Below are positions 51,011 through 59,129 of a stretch of 64,000 bases of DNA, one piece after another. The notes below the pieces were generated by a model. That model searched no databases. It had not been told where the DNA came from and worked only from the letters and a program-made list of their open reading frames with translations. The translations under genes and the position numbers were made by a program. The DNA is taken from the NCBI RefSeq assembly GCF_002224675.1, contig NZ_NMPZ01000010.1, forward strand, positions 83,832 to 147,831. The letters are read 5' to 3'. Numbering within the stretch: position 1 is the first letter of the stretch; each line of letters begins with the position of its first letter. Origin of the DNA: Segatella copri (lineage in GTDB: Bacteria; Bacteroidota; Bacteroidia; Bacteroidales; Bacteroidaceae).

Positions 51011-51736
51011 TTATTTTTCTTTTAAGTTTGCGGTCATCGCTGCAATCATACGTGCATAAATGCTGTTCAGTTGCTCTATCTGCTGAGCCATCTTCCGGGT
51101 CTGTTCATTGATCTGGTCGATGGTACCAATCTGCTGACTGGCACTTTTCAACTGCATCTCATAAACCTTGGTAATACCGGTAAGCGTGCGGTTCAGGTTT
51201 TCCATCTCCTCACTGTCACGAGTCAGACGGGAGCTCTGCTCATTAACCTTGCCAAGGGTATCTACCAGATTCTTCAGTTCATCCACATAGCTGCTCTGCA
51301 CTTTCTGCATTTCCTCAGAAGCTACCTGTATTTCTGCCAAGGCATCCGGCTGAACTATTGGGGAAGCCTGGTTGGCAACACCAGCAATTGGAGAAGAAGA
51401 TGCTCCTATGGTAGAAGCAGCCACATTCTTGTCCTGGTATTCTACCTTACCCGTCTCCAGATATTCCTCCGTTACATGAGTAGGAAGCTCTCTGCCATCA
51501 GCAGTCTTATCGAAAGGACGGTCGAAAGCAGACAGGAAGAACACGATAATCTCAGTGCCCATTCCCAGGAAGATCATCAGTTTGGCTCCGGGAAGATGCG
51601 TCAACGTGAAGAGAGTACCTGCAATAACGATACTCGCACCCCAACTATATGCATAGTTCAGGAAAGTCTGTCCCGGAACACTATCCATCCACTTCTGCAG
51701 ACGATAGACAATATTATATTTACTATAGTCACCCAT
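51011..51736 (-). CDS. porL: Type IX secretion motor protein PorL/GldL
   Basis: This 241-residue protein has two N-terminal transmembrane helices. The second (LMIFLGMGTEIIVFFLSAFD) carries the glutamate known to be needed for proton-driven rotation. A coiled-coil cytosolic part follows (about residues 140-238). PorL pentamers with a PorM dimer form the motor. It lies directly before porM with no gap. Confidence 0.94.
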   Translation of the reverse strand: MGDYSKYNIVYRLQKWMDSVPGQTFLNYAYSWGASIVIAGTLFTLTHLPGAKLMIFLGMGTEIIVFFLSAFDRPFDKTADGRELPTHVTEEYLETGKVEYQDKNVAASTIGASSSPIAGVANQASPIVQPDALAEIQVASEEMQKVQSSYVDELKNLVDTLGKVNEQSSRLTRDSEEMENLNRTLTGITKVYEMQLKSASQQIGTIDQINEQTRKMAQQIEQLNSIYARMIAAMTANLKEK

Positions 51737-51741
51737 TTTGA

Positions 51742-53214
51742 TTATCTCCTATTCTTATTTCTTGATGGTTTCTGCTTGGCACTCGATGTGGTAGCCAAAC
51801 TTCTTACGCAGCGGAATCCGATATATGAGCGTGGCTGGTTCTGATATTCCCAAGAGCGCCATGCCGAGCGGATAAAAGATTCCGGGTCTTTCCAGGAACC
51901 CCCTCTTACACTCTTTTTCTTCAACCGGTAAGGATCTTCCTTGGCTGCATTGTATTTCAGGTCAGGATTCAGATCATTCATCGCATCCACTCCTGCCTCG
52001 GTATAAACGGTACTGGTCCATTCCGCCACATTACCAGCCATATCATAGAGCCCGTTCGAGTTGGGTGAATAAATACCCACCTTACTCGTTATCAGGTTAC
52101 CATCCTTGGTATAGTTACCCCTATCTGGCTTGAAGTTGGCATAGAAACATCCATCTCCATTCTTTACGTCAGCATTGTCCCAAGGGAACTCACTCTGATT
52201 CTTTCCTCTGGCAGCAAACTCCCATTCTGCCTCTGTTGGCAGACGGTAACGCTGCACGAATCTTGCCTCCGGTCCCAAACCTTTCAGAAGGTAGTCGGTA
52301 CGCCAGGCACAGAAGGCATTCGCCTGCTCCCAGGTGACACCCACAACAGGGTAGTCATTGTAGGCTGGATTACTGAAATAGCTTCTCAGATAAGTTTCAT
52401 TATCCGAGTTACGGAAATCATTCACCCAGCAAGTTGTATCCGGATAGATATTCACGATATAAGTATTGAGGAAATCCCACGGACCGCTCAACGGGCGGTT
52501 GATGGTCTCTCTCACCACTCTGCCCTCATCATCATAATAAGCGGTATCCTTCGAAATCATCACCACCTCATCAGGATTTATCTGGATATCTGTATTCAGA
52601 CTGCGCTCCTGCGGATTGATTCGGTTACGGCGAAGGGCAGCTGCTGTGTAATCATAGATTTCATACTTATAGTTGAGCTGGCGCCAATCGATCAGCTTCT
52701 CACCGGTCACCGGATTCACATTGTAGAGACTTTCTATCGCACGCAGTTCATCCTCATTAGGCTTTCTTGGCAAAGGCTTCTTCCAGTTAACCTGCGGAGG
52801 AACCGGGTCGCCATTCTTGTCTTCGGTAATCATATAGGTCTCATCACCGGCATAGGCAGGATCGGCAAGTCGGGTACGAAGGATGGAATCGCGTACATAA
52901 GCAACAAACTGCTTGTACTCAGAGTTCGTAATCTCAGTATCATCCATCCAGAAACCATCTACGGAAACATCCTTACGGGGAGTTTTAGTACCCCATAGCG
53001 AATCCTGAGTCTCAAGACCCATCTTCAGGAAACCACGGTTCACCTTTACCATTCCGTAAGGTGTAGGCTCCACGAACCCTCTTCCACTTACGCCCACAAC
53101 TTCTCCTCCTCTACCTGCCATAGAAGTAGATTTGGCGCTGAAACAGCCACTCAGGGAGAGCAGTGCTACAAGTGAGCAGAAGAGCCCTATTATTTTCTTC
53201 ATTTCAATATTCAT
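51742..53214 (-). CDS. porK: Type IX secretion lipoprotein PorK/GldK
   Basis: This 490-residue lipoprotein has a signal peptide with lipobox LSGC (Cys 24) and a formylglycine-generating-enzyme-like domain: DVSVDGFWMDDTEITNSEYK, YPVVGVTWEQANAFCAWRTD, RLPTEAEWEFAARG and VRGGSWKD. In GldK this domain is structural. Two in-frame ATGs (53214 and 53202) are possible. It precedes porL by 5 nt. Confidence 0.95.
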   Translation of the reverse strand: MNIEMKKIIGLFCSLVALLSLSGCFSAKSTSMAGRGGEVVGVSGRGFVEPTPYGMVKVNRGFLKMGLETQDSLWGTKTPRKDVSVDGFWMDDTEITNSEYKQFVAYVRDSILRTRLADPAYAGDETYMITEDKNGDPVPPQVNWKKPLPRKPNEDELRAIESLYNVNPVTGEKLIDWRQLNYKYEIYDYTAAALRRNRINPQERSLNTDIQINPDEVVMISKDTAYYDDEGRVVRETINRPLSGPWDFLNTYIVNIYPDTTCWVNDFRNSDNETYLRSYFSNPAYNDYPVVGVTWEQANAFCAWRTDYLLKGLGPEARFVQRYRLPTEAEWEFAARGKNQSEFPWDNADVKNGDGCFYANFKPDRGNYTKDGNLITSKVGIYSPNSNGLYDMAGNVAEWTSTVYTEAGVDAMNDLNPDLKYNAAKEDPYRLKKKSVRGGSWKDPESFIRSAWRSWEYQNQPRSYIGFRCVRSLATTSSAKQKPSRNKNRR

Positions 53215-53229
53215 ATTCTTGATGATATA

Positions 53230-54165
53230 CTATAGTATTCTAACACTTTGATGTTTGTTCTTTCCTTTTTTGGCAAAGCTGATCTCTGTCTGGTATCCGA
53301 TGAAGAGTTCATGGCTACCATTACCCGCATTCAACTTCGAAGTATAGCACTCATAACTGTACCCAAGCATCACCCCATGAAAAGTACCTCCCAATAGAAA
53401 GGTCACAGAATGATCAGGACTGTAGGTGAGTCCACCATACAAATGCTTTCCCTCGTGCTGATATACCAGCCGCCCGGTAACATCGCCTCGCCACGCCGTA
53501 CCATCATACCTGACAAGAGCAGATGACTTTATAGATAAAAACGGATTTCTCAGTTGAATATTGTATCCACCAGTCAAATAATACGTTGCATCAATCTTAA
53601 ATTCATTTGATTCACCCAGATTGATCGTAGGAGAAGTAAGATGCTGCCCTGAAAGCCCAACATACCAATTACGATGAATGAAATAGAGACCCAAGGCAAA
53701 ATCCATTCCGCTTCCCTCTACATTTGTCGTAGCAAAAGCAGGGTCGCCCGATTCTCCAGCATCTACCTTGCTGCCATCAAAACTCTCACTCAGCATACCT
53801 CCCTGCAATCCGATGCTCATCTTTCCTCCCCATATCTTCTTTTTATAAGCATACTGCAGGCTAAGACGTTGGTGGGTAAAGAGACCAATCTGGTCATTCA
53901 TCAGTGAAACGCCCACACCCTGCTGATGATTGAAAAGCTGGAAAGGCATATCTGCTGCCAGATACATCGTACGAGGATTGTGTTCGAATCCAGCCATATC
54001 AAGAGCGTAAGCAGCCGTAACATTCAGTTTAGCCTGCTTACCCACTGCTGCAGGATTGAAGGATGACTCCATGTCGAAATAATGACTGAAGGATGGATCA
54101 TACTGCGCTCTCGTACAGAGCACGCCTGCCAGCAAAAAACATAATATGATGATTCGTCTTAACAC
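53230..54165 (-). CDS. porP: Type IX secretion outer-membrane protein PorP/SprF
   Basis: This 311-residue barrel protein has a signal peptide (MLRRIIILCFLLAGVLCTRA) and the family start QYDPSFSHYFDMESSFNPAA. It uses a GTG start at 54165. PorP/SprF proteins sit beside the porKLMN genes in many Bacteroidota and anchor the system at the outer membrane. It is the first gene of the run. Confidence 0.92.
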   Translation of the reverse strand: MLRRIIILCFLLAGVLCTRAQYDPSFSHYFDMESSFNPAAVGKQAKLNVTAAYALDMAGFEHNPRTMYLAADMPFQLFNHQQGVGVSLMNDQIGLFTHQRLSLQYAYKKKIWGGKMSIGLQGGMLSESFDGSKVDAGESGDPAFATTNVEGSGMDFALGLYFIHRNWYVGLSGQHLTSPTINLGESNEFKIDATYYLTGGYNIQLRNPFLSIKSSALVRYDGTAWRGDVTGRLVYQHEGKHLYGGLTYSPDHSVTFLLGGTFHGVMLGYSYECYTSKLNAGNGSHELFIGYQTEISFAKKGKNKHQSVRIL

Positions 54166-54264
54166 AATGTAATAACGTAAATTATCACTGAATATTATAT
54201 ATAAGGTGATGATTGTAGGAGAATCCAGGCAGATATGAGATGAAAAAGGAACAGAAAGAAGATG

Positions 54265-54295
54265 AAAAAGGCTGTTCTCCTTGTAGAGAACAGCC
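54265..54295 (-). terminator. Orphan terminator next to the left island boundary
   Basis: GGCTGTTCTC (54270-54279) pairs with GAGAACAGCC (54286-54295), followed on the minus strand by TTTTTCATC. No complete gene ends just before it. It lies 14 nt after the displaced DUF2795 end at 54309 and is therefore probably that gene's original terminator. Confidence 0.85.
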
Positions 54296-54308
54296 CTATC
54301 ATCGACTT

Positions 54309-54335
54309 TTAATATTCGTCGTCATTCCAGAGGAA
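54309..54335 (-). repeat. Displaced 3' end of the DUF2795 gene (left attachment site candidate)
   Basis: On the minus strand this stretch reads F-L-W-N-D-D-E-Y-stop in one frame, exactly the last eight residues of the DUF2795 protein at 62824. The two DNA copies share 22 of 27 bases; the differences are synonymous, and the best block is TCGTC(G/A)TCATTCCA. No ORF of useful length precedes it. It fits an attachment site left by 3'-end integration. Confidence 0.65.
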
Positions 54336-54409
54336 TATTAGGGCTGAATACCAAGCACTTATAGTCTTCCTACTTTTATATTGAACATTTTATTAAGGAG
54401 TAAAAGTCG

Positions 54410-55426
54410 CTAAAAGGCTTTTCTAAACCTATCTTGCAACTCCTTGATTCGCTCTAAAAGTTTTTCGAAAGATAAAGTCTGACCATAGATAAAGTGGTTA
54501 CACATCTCTGCATAATCACCCTCCCAATCCTTCATCAACTCTTGCCTAGGAACGAAATCAATCTCGCTCGGCATTAACTTAGAATAATCTACATACCCTA
54601 CAGCATAGTATATGGAACGATGCTTAACAATACGCTCATACAAGTCCATATTCTGCAGGGCTTGTTTGCCAAATTCTGTATCCATCAAGCGTTCAAGATC
54701 ATAAAGATGTCTAGACATTCGGACATAACGAGGAGACTGTTTCTGAAACTCCTCACATAGCAAGAATGCCTTCTCCAGGAATGTTCGTGTAGGCAAAACT
54801 GTCCTTATAGTAGCTGTAGCCGCCTCATCTTCTCCAGGGAAAGTCTGCTCAATATATGATGAAATCAAACGGTCTTCCGTAGGCTCGTTCATAGACAAGC
54901 AACTAATCTCTATCTTTACTCTTGGCGGAATATACTCTATCGTATGACCAAGCATAGACTCATAATGAACGAGAATGACAGACGGATCCTTATCACTTGC
55001 AACGGGACTTGCCTTACCATCCTCATCAAATTCCTCTACTACATTTTCTATATGGTATCCTTCCACACCAAGTTTCTTTAGATTTTCATCCAACTCTGCT
55101 GAAACTGTATCAAGAAAATACCGACGTGCCTTCTTGCGAAGTTTTTCACGCTGATTCTTTGTCGTCTTCTCTATACCAAAGAATTCATGGTTTACAGATA
55201 AGTCTATATCCTCACTGAATCTTTCTATCAAATTCCATCCTTTACTGAGACTTGTACCTCCCTTAAAGATAAGTTGATCTGCACATGAACATTTGAAAAG
55301 AGCGTTGAGCACCACAGTTACCCACCAGTCCTTTTCAATTGCAACCTGATTAATACGAAACTTCTCTTCCGCACGTTGCAACATTGCTATTCGTTCATCT
55401 ATTGTGTGATTTAACCAAAGTGTCAT
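54410..55426 (-). CDS. AbiEii-type nucleotidyltransferase toxin
   Basis: This 338-residue protein belongs to the nucleotidyltransferase AbiEii/AbiGii family. The catalytic motifs are FKGGTSLSK (residues 54-62) and FSEDIDL (70-76), the GG-S...D-x-D pattern of the fold. The related toxin MenT blocks growth by modifying tRNA; the substrate here is unknown. The start overlaps the antitoxin gene by 32 nt, so the two are translationally linked. Its role is likely abortive phage defence or island maintenance. Confidence 0.9.
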   Translation of the reverse strand: MTLWLNHTIDERIAMLQRAEEKFRINQVAIEKDWWVTVVLNALFKCSCADQLIFKGGTSLSKGWNLIERFSEDIDLSVNHEFFGIEKTTKNQREKLRKKARRYFLDTVSAELDENLKKLGVEGYHIENVVEEFDEDGKASPVASDKDPSVILVHYESMLGHTIEYIPPRVKIEISCLSMNEPTEDRLISSYIEQTFPGEDEAATATIRTVLPTRTFLEKAFLLCEEFQKQSPRYVRMSRHLYDLERLMDTEFGKQALQNMDLYERIVKHRSIYYAVGYVDYSKLMPSEIDFVPRQELMKDWEGDYAEMCNHFIYGQTLSFEKLLERIKELQDRFRKAF

Positions 55427-56024
55427 AATGCTCGTTTTTATCTATAATATCAGTTATCAGCTTTCTCATCCATACTGGCATGAGAGTAAGATCTTGTACA
55501 AACAAGTCTTTATGTTCCTCTTCATTGACCAATTTTCTTATGGTAGAGAGTTCTTGATTACCTACATTCTTTTGTCCTAATGTTCTAAGAGCTTGTACAA
55601 GAAGCGCTGCCAACACTGTCTGAAAAGCAAAGTTCTTAGGAACACTTCTCTTCAACTCTATAGTCCGATTTCCAAGAGTCAAGACTCTTCCACTTCCCGA
55701 TGTCAGATAAGTATATTTTGTAGGCACCTGTGTTGAGAGTCCAAGTTTGTTGAGCGCTGTAACTCCTGAAGGTTGTATTTGTACCTTATCTCGCTGGGCT
55801 ATAGCCATCACCATTTCATCTATTGATGGATAGACTATCCCAAATCGGGTATTCTTAGGGCGAAGATAAACCCCATTAGCTAATCGAACTATATTTCCCT
55901 TTTTTTCTTCTACAGAAAGTGCACGACTTACCACCTTCTCATTATCATTGATGTCAGAGAAGTCTGAGATGAAGAGAATCTGCCCTTCACTTGTCTCGTA
56001 TATACGGTTTGCTATTTCTGCCAT
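55395..56024 (-). CDS. AbiEi-like antitoxin / transcriptional regulator (DUF6088 type)
   Basis: This 209-residue protein starts at the ATG 56024 (MAEIANRIYETSEGQILFIS). The longer frame that opens at 56141 would include the promoter and is rejected. The N-terminal part has a winged-helix pattern (VVSRALSVEEKKGNIVRLAN, then GVYLRPK) followed by the DUF6088-type region QIQPSGVTALNKLGLSTQVP. AbiEi proteins neutralise AbiEii without direct binding and repress their own promoter; a palindrome lies in the promoter here. Confidence 0.85.
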   Translation of the reverse strand: MAEIANRIYETSEGQILFISDFSDINDNEKVVSRALSVEEKKGNIVRLANGVYLRPKNTRFGIVYPSIDEMVMAIAQRDKVQIQPSGVTALNKLGLSTQVPTKYTYLTSGSGRVLTLGNRTIELKRSVPKNFAFQTVLAALLVQALRTLGQKNVGNQELSTIRKLVNEEEHKDLFVQDLTLMPVWMRKLITDIIDKNEHYDTLVKSHNR

Positions 56025-56047
56025 ATCGTTTTCTTTCTTTAATGGTG

Positions 56048-56091
56048 CAAAAATACAAAAAATCAGCGATATGCGTAACATACCACTGATT
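56048..56091 (-). promoter_or_regulatory. Promoter and palindromic operator of the AbiE pair
   Basis: The minus strand -7 box TATTTTTG lies at 56048-56055, followed by GCACC. Just upstream is a 13-bp inverted repeat with 11 matching positions, AATCAGCGATATG (56061-56073) and CATACCACTGATT (56079-56091), around a 5-nt spacer. It covers the spacer and the -33 area, so a bound antitoxin dimer would block the polymerase. Confidence 0.65.
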
Positions 56092-56137
56092 AAATTAACT
56101 TTTTTTATGTAGAAAACTTTGCAAACATTTTCCACAA

Positions 56138-56452
56138 TCACTTATTCTTATTCACTCTTAGCTGTCTGTGGTACTCACAGCTCTTGCGTTGTAGTTCTTC
56201 CTTATGACTGGCATAATATCGACGTTGATACTCTTTTTTCGTGGCAGTTTTTCACTCTTTAGGAGACATACAGGCAAATTCTCCGAATGAATCTGGATAC
56301 TGCTTGATTATTGCAGTAAAGACTGCGGACAAGACCTGCACGACAATGGAGTTTCCGGCTCGCCAATATAGAGAATAGTCAGAAGTCTTACGATGACGAC
56401 CATTTATAAACATAAGTTTCGCTATTTGTTCTTTTGTGTAACCTTCTTTACC
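56138..56452 (-). pseudogene. Remnant of a DNA (cytosine-5) methyltransferase 3' end plus a short downstream ORF
   Basis: The frame from 56452 to a TGA at 56252 encodes 66 residues beginning GKEGYTKEQIAKLMFINGRH and containing DYSLYWRAGNSIVVQVL, the C-terminal motif of cytosine-5 methyltransferases. Upstream there is an in-frame TGA at once, so the catalytic part is gone. After the TGA at 56252 the same frame continues as KTATKKEYQRRYYASHKEEL to a stop at 56138, which may be a separate small gene or one damaged by a Trp-to-stop change. The break point is next to the IS1380 element. Confidence 0.7.
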
Positions 56453-56472
56453 TCAAATCCGCAACCTATAGG

Positions 56473-57985
56473 GTTTAGTGGGATTTTGCTTGCAAAGCGA
56501 CAAAATTCATTTTATTGTACATATTTCTTGCACAACAGAAATGTCGCAGACACAAAATCCCCTTACCCCATAAAGCGACTTGAGGTAATACGCTGGTTTA
56601 ACCAGAAAAGCATGGTCTTTAACCAAAGTCTGTCTTGAACAGGTTGGCATAAGCATTGTTGTCTGAGTAAATGTTCAATACATGCCTACGTGATGTCTTA
56701 ATCCATTTCGCAGGAACAGAGATGAACTTGAAAACAAAGGTCTTGATTCTGCTGGTGGCACGCAATCCAAATTCATGGGTTTTCAATCTCTGCATAATAG
56801 CTTTGTAGAAGTTTCTGATGAGAGCTGTCATAAGCAGGAATAAAGTATTCTGTGCCATGAACGATTTTGGCAATCGGTTCCAGCCAAAGCCATTGTTCAT
56901 GTCATCGAAGATGCGTTCCTTGCCACCACGAAGATTGTAGAATTCCACGATGTCTCTTGCACTCGACTTGTAATCGTTAGCCAGTATACATCTGTAGGTA
57001 TATTCGCCTTCCCAAATGTCAAGGTCTCCATCTATTCGCCTTTGTCTCTGTATGACAAGACGATACGGTTTTCCTTTCCATTTCTCAACAAGGATGGAAT
57101 TCAACTCAAACTCAATACCGTTGATTTCAACAGTTTTCCATCCAGTTAAGGCAAACATGGAATCGTAGAAAGAAGAGCATCTGTTGGCACGAATATAAAA
57201 ATGCCTGCAATGAGCCTCTACCATATCTACGATTTCCTCCGAACATGAGCCGCAATCCATGCGGGCACGAGAAATATATATTTCCGAAGCCTCCAATCGC
57301 TTGAAGATTCTTTCCAAAGTTTCTTTTTGATTGAAGCGTACGTTTGTGTTGCCGTCTCTATTTTCAATACCAACAATCATGTCGTTAATGACAGCTACGC
57401 CTGGACTATAGCCCAAGAACTTCTTGTAGGTTGGTTTTGCATCATACTTCTCTGTTTCAATGAACTGATGGTCAAAGCCAAAATCATACTCTTGACCGGA
57501 TTTCAATTGACCAGTAGCAAGCAGGGCATTGACCAGTAAGCAGTTCATCTTGTCTGCAGTATTGAAATCATAGGATTTGCCAGAAGCAGACTTATAGGTG
57601 ATGCTCTTAAAAGTCAGTTCTTCGATAGCACGTAATATGGTGTCTGCGCTGCAAGTGCGAAGAGTTGGATGAAGAGACAAATGTTTCATCAGGTGAGTTG
57701 TAACATCCTCAATACATGAGCCACCACAAAGATATACGCACATCAGAGAGCGTAGAATCTCGCTATATTGATAACCAAACATAGTGCATCTCAATCCCAA
57801 GGTGGAATCTATGGTTTGAGCTAAAAGAGCATCAAATTGCTCCATAATCGAAAAAAATCCCCCAAAAGGAGTGAGTTTCTCAGATTTTATTTGTATCTTT
57901 GCCATGTCATATTAGAGTTTTGCTTGTCTTCTTTTCGCAACACTAAGGTAAGTGAAAATTCTGACATGGCAAAATCCTGGGTAAC
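56473..57985. mobile_element. IS1380-family insertion sequence
   Basis: It contains one transposase gene (56619-57905). Possible terminal repeats are GTTTAGTGGGATTTTGC at 56473-56489 and the complement of GCAAAATCCTGGGTAAC at 57969-57985, sharing 12 of 17 positions with a perfect block GGATTTTGC. I found no clear target duplication, so the ends are approximate. It splits the methyltransferase remnant from the beta-lactamase gene. Confidence 0.6.
56619..57905 (-). CDS. IS1380-family transposase
   Basis: This 428-residue DDE transposase is complete. It starts MAKIQIKSEKLTPFGGFFSI and has the blocks QFIETEKYDAKPTYKKFLGY, RARMDCGSCSEEIVDMVEAH (catalytic Asp) and VEFYNLRGGKERIFDDMNNG (catalytic Glu in the helix after the Y-N-x-R-G motif). 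It resembles transposases of Bacteroides IS1380 elements. The gene is intact, so the element may be active. Confidence 0.9.
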   Translation of the reverse strand: MAKIQIKSEKLTPFGGFFSIMEQFDALLAQTIDSTLGLRCTMFGYQYSEILRSLMCVYLCGGSCIEDVTTHLMKHLSLHPTLRTCSADTILRAIEELTFKSITYKSASGKSYDFNTADKMNCLLVNALLATGQLKSGQEYDFGFDHQFIETEKYDAKPTYKKFLGYSPGVAVINDMIVGIENRDGNTNVRFNQKETLERIFKRLEASEIYISRARMDCGSCSEEIVDMVEAHCRHFYIRANRCSSFYDSMFALTGWKTVEINGIEFELNSILVEKWKGKPYRLVIQRQRRIDGDLDIWEGEYTYRCILANDYKSSARDIVEFYNLRGGKERIFDDMNNGFGWNRLPKSFMAQNTLFLLMTALIRNFYKAIMQRLKTHEFGLRATSRIKTFVFKFISVPAKWIKTSRRHVLNIYSDNNAYANLFKTDFG

Positions 57986-58044
57986 TTTTTGTTGCTCAGG
58001 CACTTATAAATAATGTTAAATATAGTGTTGCGGAATTAAGGAAT

Positions 58045-59007
58045 ATGAAAAAAAACAGAAAAAAGAAAATCGTAGTTTTGTGTAGAGCTTTAGTTTGCAT
58101 CTTCATCTTGGTGTTCTCATTGTCCAGTAAATCAGCTACAAAAGGTAGCGCGAATCCTCCATTAACAGATGTTTTGACTGATAGCATTTCTCAGATTGTC
58201 TCGGCTTGTCCTGGTGAAATTGGTGTGGCGGTTATTATTAATAACACAGATACGGTTAGTGTTAATAATAAAAGCATTTATCCTATGATGAGTGTATTTA
58301 AGGTTCATCAGGCATTAGCTCTTTGCAATGATTTTGACAAAAAAGGCCTTTCCCTTGATACCTTGGTAAAGATAAATAGGGAAAAACTTGATCCAAAGAC
58401 ATGGAGCCCTATGATGAAAGATTATTCAGCACCAGTTATATCGTTGACAGTAAGAGATCTGTTGCGCTATACTCTTTCCCAGAGCGACAATAATGCAAGC
58501 AATATCATGTTTAAGAATATGCTCAATACTGCACAAACAGACAGTTTTATAGCGAAACTCATACCACGTTCGAGTTTTCAGATAGCTTATACAGAAGAGG
58601 AAATGTCCGCTGACCATGACAAAGCTTACTCTAATTACACATCTCCTCTTGGTGCTGCAATGTTGATGAATCGTTTGTTTACAGAAAGTCTTATCAGTAA
58701 TGAGAAACAAGATTTCATTAAGAATGCATTGAAAGAATGTAAAACAGGTATAGATAGGATAGTAGCTCCACTTCTTGATAAAGAAGGGGTTGTAATAGCA
58801 CATAAGACAGGTTCTGGTGGTGTCAATGAAAATGGTATTCTTGCAGCTCAGAATGATGTAGCCTATATATGTCTGCCTAATAAGGTCTGCTATACCTTAG
58901 CTGTATTTGTTAAGGATTTCAAGGGAAATGAATCACAAGCGTCACAATTTGTTGCGCATATATCAGCGGTAGTATATTCTTTATTAATCAATACTGCGTT
59001 AAATTAA
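58045..59007 (+). CDS. CfxA-family class A beta-lactamase (divergent variant)
   Basis: This 320-residue serine beta-lactamase has an N-terminal membrane/signal helix (about residues 9-27), the active-site SVFK (S83, K86), SDN (147-149), the omega-loop acidic stretch TEEEMSADH (183-191) and KTG (254-256). From memory it matches CfxA over the full length with many scattered changes, for example KTGSGG where CfxA has KTGSGY. The family hydrolyses cephalosporins and penicillins in Prevotella and Bacteroides. It lies 60 nt from the end of an IS1380 element, which may supply part of its promoter, and is followed by an IS4 element. Spectrum cannot be read from sequence. Confidence 0.93.
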   Translation: MKKNRKKKIVVLCRALVCIFILVFSLSSKSATKGSANPPLTDVLTDSISQIVSACPGEIGVAVIINNTDTVSVNNKSIYPMMSVFKVHQALALCNDFDKKGLSLDTLVKINREKLDPKTWSPMMKDYSAPVISLTVRDLLRYTLSQSDNNASNIMFKNMLNTAQTDSFIAKLIPRSSFQIAYTEEEMSADHDKAYSNYTSPLGAAMLMNRLFTESLISNEKQDFIKNALKECKTGIDRIVAPLLDKEGVVIAHKTGSGGVNENGILAAQNDVAYICLPNKVCYTLAVFVKDFKGNESQASQFVAHISAVVYSLLINTALN

Positions 59008-59073
59008 TATTTAATCGTCTGTAAATCAATAACTTATATTAAGAAATGCTTATGAAAACTTAACTGTAAAAAG

Positions 59074-59104
59074 TTGGTCAAGTCGCTGATTTTCAGTAAC
59101 TTTG
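59074..59104 (+). promoter_or_regulatory. Promoter of the IS4-family transposase
   Basis: TTG (59074-59076), a 20-nt spacer and TAACTTTG (59097-59104) form a standard Bacteroidota promoter. The transposase ATG is 25 nt downstream. Confidence 0.75.
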
Positions 59105-59129
59105 TAGATCACGACAAATACAATATTAC

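Noticed and set aside
56025..56141. N-terminal extension of the antitoxin from a start at 56141
   Set aside because: The stretch contains the -7 box and palindrome, and the downstream ATG at 56024 gives the expected start.
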